A DNA stretch of 64,000 nucleotides from a virus. The translations under genes were made by a program, and so were the position numbers. The number at the start of each line of letters is the position of its first letter. Positions within the stretch are counted from its first letter, which is position 1. Positions 58,402 to 64,000 of the stretch are shown here, piece by piece. The notes beneath the pieces are model-generated. The model was given only the letters and a program-made list of their open reading frames with translations, made no database searches and was not told the DNA's origin. The stretch covers positions 1 through 64,000 of IMG/VR virus record IMGVR_UViG_3300023179_000001. One strand, 5' to 3'.

Positions 58402-60166
58402 GGTTCGCTATCCTCGAAATTCCGTGCTTTTTTTGAATAAGCATAGTGTTATCAAACATCCCCTTAAGACTTGCGTCGTGATCAATAACGTAAACCGCTT
58501 TGTCTCGGCCCAGTTGTTTTATGAGAGAAAAGAACTGCCTTCGCCCCTGATCGTCGAGATAGTTACTCTGCTCATCAAAAATAAGGAAATTGAAACTCGA
58601 TTCATAATATTCACTCATGATCTCTGCAAGTCCCATATCTACTGAGAGCGAAATTCTACGTTTCTCACCACCTGAGTAAGCGGCATAAGGAATAGATTGC
58701 CCATCTGTAATAATTGAACAATCAAATTTCTCTCTGATTTCTCCAGTTTTAAGCTTCTTCTGCGTGTCAAATGTAACAGCCACAGAACCCGACGTGAGCG
58801 TGTTGAGATATTTATTAGCTTTAGAAGTGAGACTTGAACAAATCAAATCGAATACAAAACTCTTGATCCCAGAGTCACCGAAAGCTTGAACCCAGAAAGA
58901 TACGAGAGGCAAATCATTCTTGGCTCTTTCAATCGAAGATTCAATCTGAGACATCTTATCCAATATCTTATTTTGACGCTCTTGCTCTTTAGCCTTCAAC
59001 TCCATTACTGGATTTTTGGAATTGGTTAACTCCTGAATTTCATTTTCCAGTGTCAGAATTTGACCTGCGGTGATTCCTCTTGCTGTTTGTTTCTCCTGAA
59101 CCGCAGCAATCTGGCTGCGGATCTGGATCATCTTTTCATCTAACTTTTCAATCTTCTCCTTGGCTCTTTCTTTTAGAGATTCCAAATCTTTCAGGAGCGC
59201 ATCCAGCTTTGCAGCTTCCTTTTCAACGTGCTGGTTTCTCCATTCAGTATCGTTAGGCCAAGGCTGGTTACAGGTAGGACAATTATCCCCAGTCTTTTTT
59301 CTGCTATTGATTTCTCGAATACTCATCTTGATTTCTAATATTTTAGAATCAATCGAATCGTACCTGTGCCTTGCCTCTGCCTTTTTAGTAGTACACTTGT
59401 CTTTTAGGATTTTAAGCAATGAAGTGTCCTCTACCACAATAGACTTTAACTTCTCATTGCAATCTACCAATCTTGAACCAAGCAGCTTTATCCTGTCTGC
59501 TCTCTCTAATTCCCATGCCTTTTCTTGATCTTCAAAGTGAGCGTCCAAGTCCTCAATCTGATGCGACCTGAGAATGTCCAAGTCTCTCTCTGATTTTTGA
59601 ATCTCTAGCTCTAACTCTTTTTGTTTGTCTTTGGCTTTTTGTTGATAACGCTCGTAATTGATTCGCATTATCTTAGATAGGATTTCTTTCTGAGCCTTGT
59701 TGCCAGAATCCACAAAGTTGAACGTATTACCCTGGGCAAACAACACAGTACAGGTAAACAGATCGTAATCCAAAGAAAACTCGCTGCAAATCCACTCTTC
59801 TGTCATCGAAATAGTGCCGTACTCGATGGTGTCTTCGTTCTTCTTTACAATGAGTCTGTCGCCAAACTCCTTGTGTTTCCTGTACCGTGAGATCGTATAG
59901 CGGTTTCCTAAATGATTGATTCCAAGAACCACTGAACAATTCTTTTTATTTCTTCTATTAACTACTTCGTCGGCTTTGAGACCTCTGGTTGTTTTCCCAA
60001 ACAAGGCCCAAGCAATACCATCAACGAAACTGCTTTTGCCACATCCATTCGATCCCCCTTCGTCGAGATTCTCTCCAGTAACTAAGATAGCTCCAGGTTG
60101 TACGGTATAACTTTGAGACTCCCCAAACGATAAGAAATTAGAAATGGTGATAGTCTTTAAATCCAT
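58394..60166 (-). CDS. SbcC/gp46-like recombination ATPase
   Basis: 590 residues, GGAG before ATG. Walker A GGSNGCGKSSF (about residues 37-47), a long coiled coil, a zinc hook CPTCNQPW near residue 298, an ABC signature-like YSGGEKRRISLSV and Walker B FLIFDEQSNYLDD near residue 530. With the nuclease at 60823 it forms the Mre11-Rad50 type complex that resects DNA ends (T4 gp46/gp47). Shorter than SbcC and similar in length to T4 gp46 (560). Confidence 0.85.
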   Translation of the reverse strand: MDLKTITISNFLSFGESQSYTVQPGAILVTGENLDEGGSNGCGKSSFVDGIAWALFGKTTRGLKADEVVNRRNKKNCSVVLGINHLGNRYTISRYRKHKEFGDRLIVKKNEDTIEYGTISMTEEWICSEFSLDYDLFTCTVLFAQGNTFNFVDSGNKAQKEILSKIMRINYERYQQKAKDKQKELELEIQKSERDLDILRSHQIEDLDAHFEDQEKAWELERADRIKLLGSRLVDCNEKLKSIVVEDTSLLKILKDKCTTKKAEARHRYDSIDSKILEIKMSIREINSRKKTGDNCPTCNQPWPNDTEWRNQHVEKEAAKLDALLKDLESLKERAKEKIEKLDEKMIQIRSQIAAVQEKQTARGITAGQILTLENEIQELTNSKNPVMELKAKEQERQNKILDKMSQIESSIERAKNDLPLVSFWVQAFGDSGIKSFVFDLICSSLTSKANKYLNTLTSGSVAVTFDTQKKLKTGEIREKFDCSIITDGQSIPYAAYSGGEKRRISLSVDMGLAEIMSEYYESSFNFLIFDEQSNYLDDQGRRQFFSLIKQLGRDKAVYVIDHDASLKGMFDNTMLIQKKHGISRIANHA

Positions 60167-60489
60167 TTTAACTCCAAACGCATCCTCACTGTGCCTCTGT
60201 ACTTTACCTTCTCTGTTTTTAAAATCTCTCGATACAGTGAGGCAATTTCCTTATCGCTTTTTGCATAGGCAAACCTGTTGGCCCACCTCTGCCTGAACTG
60301 TATTAAATCTTTTTCTGTTCTGGCCCTGTACCTAATCAACCCAAAACGTGAATTGATATAAAAACACTTATCTCTCTGTGACCACTTAAATTCAGGGATA
60401 ACGTGATGCTCTACAATCTGCTCTTTGATCTTAGTCTTTACCCAACTAGCAACACACCCTGATGCTTTGATTGCCCAATGCTCTTTCAT
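60157..60489 (-). CDS. Small basic protein, unknown
   Basis: 110 residues, Arg/Lys-rich. It contains AIKASGCVASWVKTKIKEQI and FGLIRYRARTEKDLIQFRQR. Overlaps both neighbours by four to ten bases, between the zinc-ribbon gene and SbcC-like gene. It may bind DNA; no family recognised. Confidence 0.5.
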   Translation of the reverse strand: MKEHWAIKASGCVASWVKTKIKEQIVEHHVIPEFKWSQRDKCFYINSRFGLIRYRARTEKDLIQFRQRWANRFAYAKSDKEIASLYREILKTEKVKYRGTVRMRLELKWI

Positions 60490-60839
60490 TTTTCATTAAG
60501 CCTATCCTTGATTCTCTTAGCCTCTCCAGAAATCAAAGCCTCATTTACTACCCTCTCGCCAAACTTGTGCTTCACATCATCCAACTCTTTTTTCATAAAT
60601 CTTTCTCTGAAAGACTTTTGCATCCGTTCTATGTTGTGCTGATCTGTGTCTTTCCCAAACTTGGTCGAAGGAGCTTTTAGCCAGACTCGCTCCAACTCCG
60701 ATTCTTCGCAGCTAGGGCAGGTAAAAACTCCACTGGTAGCAGCAGTTCTCTGCTCTTCTGTGTCACATCCTCTTAAATCCACGCTTCGTTCTTCGTAGTA
60801 GTTACAGATAGGACAAAGTAAATCAATGAGCCGAATCAC
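60486..60839 (-). CDS. Zinc-ribbon (FmdB-like) protein
   Basis: 117 residues; GTG at 60839 has GGAGG seven to eight bases upstream, while an ATG six codons earlier lacks a site. The N-terminal 55 residues have CPICNYYEERSVDLRG and CPSCEESELERVW, two CxxC pairs in the FmdB-type layout. The C-terminal half is a charged helix (NIERMQKSFRERFMKKELDD). Common as a small phage protein between recombination genes. Confidence 0.6.
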   Translation of the reverse strand: MIRLIDLLCPICNYYEERSVDLRGCDTEEQRTAATSGVFTCPSCEESELERVWLKAPSTKFGKDTDQHNIERMQKSFRERFMKKELDDVKHKFGERVVNEALISGEAKRIKDRLNEK

Positions 60840-61830
60840 AGAACTCCCTCCCCACATCTAAAAGTTTCTTTTTGTCTCCATTAAATCCAACAAACTCAAC
60901 GTATTTCTGCATCAATCCAGAGATGTTGTGCCTATCTTCTATCTTCAGTCGTGACGTAAACTTTTCTTCAACCTCACGCTCAAGCTTCAGGGAAGCTGCT
61001 GAAAGTTTTAAGTCTTCTTTCCTAAAAGATAGTGCGTGTTCGGAATCTCCCTTTACTTTTACTCTGACAAAATCTCTGTCTGTGTACTCACCTTCGCCCT
61101 TGATAACTCTTTTACCATTCTCATCCCAAGTGACTTCGACTTCGTAGTGCTTGGGAGTCCCAACGATCTCTTCAAACCAGATCTCTTTGCTTTCGGTATC
61201 GAACAAGAGCACCCCCTTGATCTGATCCATCTCTCCGAAATTTTGTTGAAAAGGCGAACCGATATAATGCAGGTTCCCGATGGAGTTTCTATGGTGATAA
61301 TGCCCTGAGAAAACCTGGTCAAAATCTGATAACCATTCAATCGGAATTCCGTCGGTATCAATGTTTGTATCATTTCTTTTAGCACCTTTTATCCCCCAAT
61401 GTACTACTGCGGTTTTGCACTTTTTCAACTTGCTGCTTTTCAAATACTTTTGAATCTCATCCGCTTTTAGATAAGGGAAAAAAGCAATGTCTGAGCAAAC
61501 CTTTGGCTTATCAACTACCATCCAACCAAACTTTTCAAAAACTTTCATGGGGTGAACCAGTCCTCCCCTGTCCTCTTGATCGTGATTTCCTACGATGATT
61601 ACTTGCTTTAACCCAGCTTCGTGCCACTCGATGAAACACTTAGACGCTACGTCGAGACAAGAAGTAGGAATCACACCTCTGGTATTGAAAGAGTCGCCTC
61701 CGTTGATTATCAAAACCTTGTTTGATTTTGACAACTGAACAGCCCTCTCTTTAACCCAATCCAAAACGTACTTACAGGTATCAAGTCGCTCTGGGCGTAA
61801 ATGCAAATCTGAATACATTAAAAGAATCAA
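60823..61830 (-). CDS. SbcD/Mre11/gp47-like nuclease
   Basis: 335 residues. A TTG at 61830 keeps the first family strand (ILLMYSDLHLR); the first ATG would lose it. Metal motifs: SDLHLRPE, INGGDSFNTRG, IIVGNHDQEDRG, VVHWGIKG and FSGHYHHRN. With the SbcC-like ATPase it makes the end-resection complex. The two genes are split by two small genes, unusual for this pair. The start overlaps the preceding stop. Confidence 0.8.
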   Translation of the reverse strand: MILLMYSDLHLRPERLDTCKYVLDWVKERAVQLSKSNKVLIINGGDSFNTRGVIPTSCLDVASKCFIEWHEAGLKQVIIVGNHDQEDRGGLVHPMKVFEKFGWMVVDKPKVCSDIAFFPYLKADEIQKYLKSSKLKKCKTAVVHWGIKGAKRNDTNIDTDGIPIEWLSDFDQVFSGHYHHRNSIGNLHYIGSPFQQNFGEMDQIKGVLLFDTESKEIWFEEIVGTPKHYEVEVTWDENGKRVIKGEGEYTDRDFVRVKVKGDSEHALSFRKEDLKLSAASLKLEREVEEKFTSRLKIEDRHNISGLMQKYVEFVGFNGDKKKLLDVGREFCDSAH

Positions 61831-62129
61831 TGTACCATCCCATCATCTTCTTCTTTGTAGTTTGGTAACAAAGAAGTTTGCAATCTATCCAACGCAGCAT
61901 CGTCATGACAATGCTCAATAAAGCTAAACAACAACGCCTCAAGTGCTTCGACTCTTCTGGTAAAAACAGGAGTAATGTCAGCATCCCAAAACTTCATGTT
62001 GATAACCGAGTATCCCTCTGCCAAGAATGGATGATTGGTTTCATCAAAAGTTTTGACGATTTCTTTATACTTTTTATAAATAAACTCTGTCGCTGGACTC
62101 ATTTTCTTACTCGAATTCTTCTTCTTCAT
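61827..62129 (-). CDS. Small unknown protein
   Basis: 100 residues. After a basic start it reads MSPATEFIYKKYKEIVKTFD and VEALEALLFSFIEHCHDDAA, probably helical. The gene begins inside the RecA-like gene end, with AGGGGA upstream of ATG. Family not recognised. Confidence 0.5.
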   Translation of the reverse strand: MKKKNSSKKMSPATEFIYKKYKEIVKTFDETNHPFLAEGYSVINMKFWDADITPVFTRRVEALEALLFSFIEHCHDDAALDRLQTSLLPNYKEEDDGMVH

Positions 62130-63126
62130 CTAAATCCCCTGACACAATTTTTGTAGGCAAAGATAAAAAATCTGGAATCGGCTCCACCTGTCTGTCGAAC
62201 ACAAATCCCTTGGCATCTAAAACAAATTCACCAGACTGAAATGGAGTACCCACATGGTTTTTTACAGTTTCCATCTTGGTCTTGATTCCACACCACGGAT
62301 CGCCTGTTTTACCGCCCTGCGCTCTGACTTTCCCGATTTGAGTAAACTCCAGTCGAATGGCACTGTAATACTTTGGAGCATAGCCGCCCTTAGCTTGGGT
62401 TTTCTTTCCAAAGGTTACACCTATTTTCGTGGAGATTTGATTGCTCATCACAAAGGCGATTGCGTTATCTGCAATGAGCCCTTGCGTTCTTCTCATAAGA
62501 ACCGTGATTGCTGCGGCTTGATCGGCAGCGAAGTCCCCTCTACGTTCATCTAATTCTTTAGCACAAGGAGTAGCCCCAAGAGAATCCCATACCACCAAAG
62601 CTGGACGAGTCCCGATCTTTTTATTCTTCTTTTGAGCCGACTTAATACTTTGGACGACATCATGTAAATACTCTCCTACTTGTTCAATAGTTTTCGGGTG
62701 CCTGATTATAATTCGCCTAATATCAACTCCCATGTACTCGGCTCTCTTCAGGTCAAACTTTCGTTCGGACAAAAAGAGAAACACGATTCCACCTTGAAGC
62801 TGCATTTGGCGCATTACTTCACAGAGAAAGCTGGTTTTTCCTGCATCGGGCGGCCCGAAAACTTCTGTAATTAAACCACACGGAATTCCATCAGCACAGA
62901 GTACCTTTTGAAATTCTGGGTGTAGTTTAACCCAAGCTGTAGGACGCAAGGCAGAATCGCTGGTAGATTCTGGTACAAAAAGACCTTCACCATCTGAAAT
63001 GCGCTTGGCCTCTGCCACAACCGAGTCAAAGAAATCATCGTCGCTTACGGTTTTGGTTTCAACCACTGTCTCAGTAGCCTTTGGCTTATATCTTTTTCTT
63101 TCTTTGCCTGTGTTGGTAGTTACCAT
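62107..63126 (-). CDS. RecA/UvsX-like recombinase
   Basis: 339 residues. Walker A GPPDAGKTS (residues 91-99), Walker B LVVWDSLGATPC, and the L2-region segment MSNQISTKIGVTFGKKTQAK with GGYAPKYYSAIRLEFT. The acidic C-terminus (DLDEEEEFE) is usual for RecA-type proteins. It catalyses strand exchange with the SSB and SbcCD-type proteins of the same cluster. It overlaps the small gene at 63120 by seven bases. Confidence 0.85.
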   Translation of the reverse strand: MVTTNTGKERKRYKPKATETVVETKTVSDDDFFDSVVAEAKRISDGEGLFVPESTSDSALRPTAWVKLHPEFQKVLCADGIPCGLITEVFGPPDAGKTSFLCEVMRQMQLQGGIVFLFLSERKFDLKRAEYMGVDIRRIIIRHPKTIEQVGEYLHDVVQSIKSAQKKNKKIGTRPALVVWDSLGATPCAKELDERRGDFAADQAAAITVLMRRTQGLIADNAIAFVMSNQISTKIGVTFGKKTQAKGGYAPKYYSAIRLEFTQIGKVRAQGGKTGDPWCGIKTKMETVKNHVGTPFQSGEFVLDAKGFVFDRQVEPIPDFLSLPTKIVSGDLDEEEEFE

Positions 63127-63341
63127 TTATCATCGCCCTCGTTTTCAAATCGAGATGGGATGTGTTCACGAACCTTTTTCTCCAGAGCAACATCAACAAA
63201 TTCTGCAATTCGTTTGAGTGCTTGCTCTGGAGTTTCTTCTGCTCTCACATCGCTCGACATTGACACATGGAAATCAGCAGATTCGTAATTTCCCATATTT
63301 ACTTTCATTCCTGCTGAATAACTGATTCTGTCCTGCTCCAC
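63120..63341 (-). CDS. Small conserved protein with GNYES motif
   Basis: 73 residues from GTG 63341 with AGGAGG five bases upstream. It contains MKVNMGNYESADFHVSMSSD, a pattern that recurs in small phage proteins between SSB and recombination genes (memory, not searched). Its role is unknown. Confidence 0.5.
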   Translation of the reverse strand: MEQDRISYSAGMKVNMGNYESADFHVSMSSDVRAEETPEQALKRIAEFVDVALEKKVREHIPSRFENEGDDKW

Positions 63342-63350
63342 CAAATCCTC

Positions 63351-64000
63351 CTAAAAATCTAGATCGTCGTCATCGTCACCCAAGTCTTTGGATAAACGAG
63401 CGATTTCTTCATCCATATCCAGATCATCTTCTGTGGTTACAGGAGCCGCTTTTTTAGTAGCTGCTGCTCTGGCAGTTTCGGCTTTCGCCTTGGCAGTCAC
63501 AGTTGTTGTTTTGGCCGTAGCCTTGGTTGTTGTTTTTGTCTCTTCTTCATTCCACTCGTCTGTGCTCGTGTTGTCGAACTCTTCATCGGAGTCCCCATCA
63601 ACGAGTCCTAAAGCTTTCTTCATATCGTCAACGCCCGACTTGTCGTAGTATTTTTCGATAGGCTCCATATCCTCAATCATTGCCATCGCCTTAGCTGGCA
63701 CTTCGCTTTCGCTTGCTAGAGGAATGATTTGATATTCCACTGCCATGCGACCAGCTTTGGCTGGGTTTTTACCTTTGGTGAGTTTAAAATCTCGGCCTTC
63801 CTTTAGAGAAAACACGTTACCGAAATCTCCGAAGTAGCTCCACACCTGCTTATGAACCGTAGTGGGCATCATGTATGGTTGTACGCATTTTTGAGAATAG
63901 TTTAGAATATTCGCAATCGCCACTTTCCTTGGACGGTAAGCAAAAGCAGCTTCTTTCTTACCTTCTTTCAAAAGCTCATCGTACTTTTGACAGAATGGGC
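63351..64000 (-). CDS. gp32-like single-stranded DNA-binding protein, N-terminus outside window
   Basis: The frame stays open through 64000, so about 216 codons are visible and the start lies beyond. It begins with CPFC, followed by QKYDELLKEGKK, placing two of the gp32 zinc ligands (Cys pair CPxC) at the edge. FGDFGNVFSLKEGRDFKLTK follows. A linker rich in Thr/Ala/Lys leads to a very acidic end with five consecutive Asp and DLDF, the tail that binds partner proteins. It coats ssDNA for the RecA-like and SbcCD-like proteins encoded downstream. The TTG at 63971 is internal. Confidence 0.85.
   Translation of the reverse strand, partial: PFCQKYDELLKEGKKEAAFAYRPRKVAIANILNYSQKCVQPYMMPTTVHKQVWSYFGDFGNVFSLKEGRDFKLTKGKNPAKAGRMAVEYQIIPLASESEVPAKAMAMIEDMEPIEKYYDKSGVDDMKKALGLVDGDSDEEFDNTSTDEWNEEETKTTTKATAKTTTVTAKAKAETARAAATKKAAPVTTEDDLDMDEEIARLSKDLGDDDDDLDF

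Noticed and set aside
63351-63971. Start of the SSB gene at TTG 63971
   Set aside because: The upstream codons to the window edge continue the gp32-like sequence, including the zinc-binding CPFC, so the true start is outside.

Overview
The window is a contiguous piece of the genome of a large tailed double-stranded DNA phage with a contractile tail (myovirus morphology). The evidence is a complete set of portal, prohead protease, scaffold-like, major capsid, connector, sheath, tube, tail chaperone, tape measure and baseplate genes, followed by a terminase, methyltransferases and T4-like recombination genes. Nearly every gene is on the minus strand, packed with ATGA, TGATG or GTGA overlaps, so transcription runs from high to low coordinates. 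Only one small gene (49111-49311) reads the other way. No tRNA, rRNA, insertion sequence, integrase, CRISPR array or recognisable endolysin was seen. No gene-free stretch exceeds about 130 bases. The host cannot be named. A lipoprotein with an outer-membrane type lipobox favours a Gram-negative host, but that is inference.

Layout in transcription order. 64000-57.9 kb holds DNA metabolism: a gp32-like ssDNA-binding protein cut by the window edge, a RecA/UvsX-type recombinase, a gp47/SbcD-like nuclease, a gp46/SbcC-like ATPase and a RecU-like resolvase candidate, with small unknown genes between. 57.9-49.3 kb is an accessory region of small unknown genes with a ParB-like protein, a DNA methyltransferase flanked by two 36-residue membrane proteins, an FKBP-like protein, a phosphoesterase, a lipoprotein and a ribbon-helix-helix protein. 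This region carries two near-identical promoters with a palindrome filling the spacer. 49-43.4 kb holds a possible small terminase, two more methyltransferases, the large terminase, an SDR-type protein and a cold-shock-like protein. 43.4-42.7 kb encodes a FliA-like sigma factor with a zinc-ribbon tail.

42.7-21.1 kb is the head module: an unknown Lys/Glu-rich protein, the portal, an 1895-residue protein joining a RelA/SpoT-type nucleotidyltransferase domain to a SWI2/SNF2 helicase, a MuF-like protein, an Ala/Pro/Gln-rich protein, the protease, scaffold, capsid and connectors. 21.1-4.5 kb is the tail module: sheath, tube, frameshifted chaperones, tape measure, hub, spike, LysM/gp25-like wedge, a giant J-like wedge and an I-like protein. 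4.5-0 kb holds fibre or adsorption proteins, ending in a coiled-coil fibre whose perfect 42-bp repeats run off the left edge.

Regulation visible in sequence. The FliA-like sigma factor is matched by FliA/SigD-type promoter candidates (TAAA, about 15 nt, CCGATAA) upstream of the protease/capsid operon, the baseplate wedge gene and possibly the lone plus-strand gene. Strong stem-loops follow the capsid and tail-tube genes. A ribbon-helix-helix protein lies beside one of the twin operator-bearing promoters. The most unusual items are the RelA/SpoT-SNF2 fusion, the sigma factor with its candidate regulon, and the twin-promoter module.
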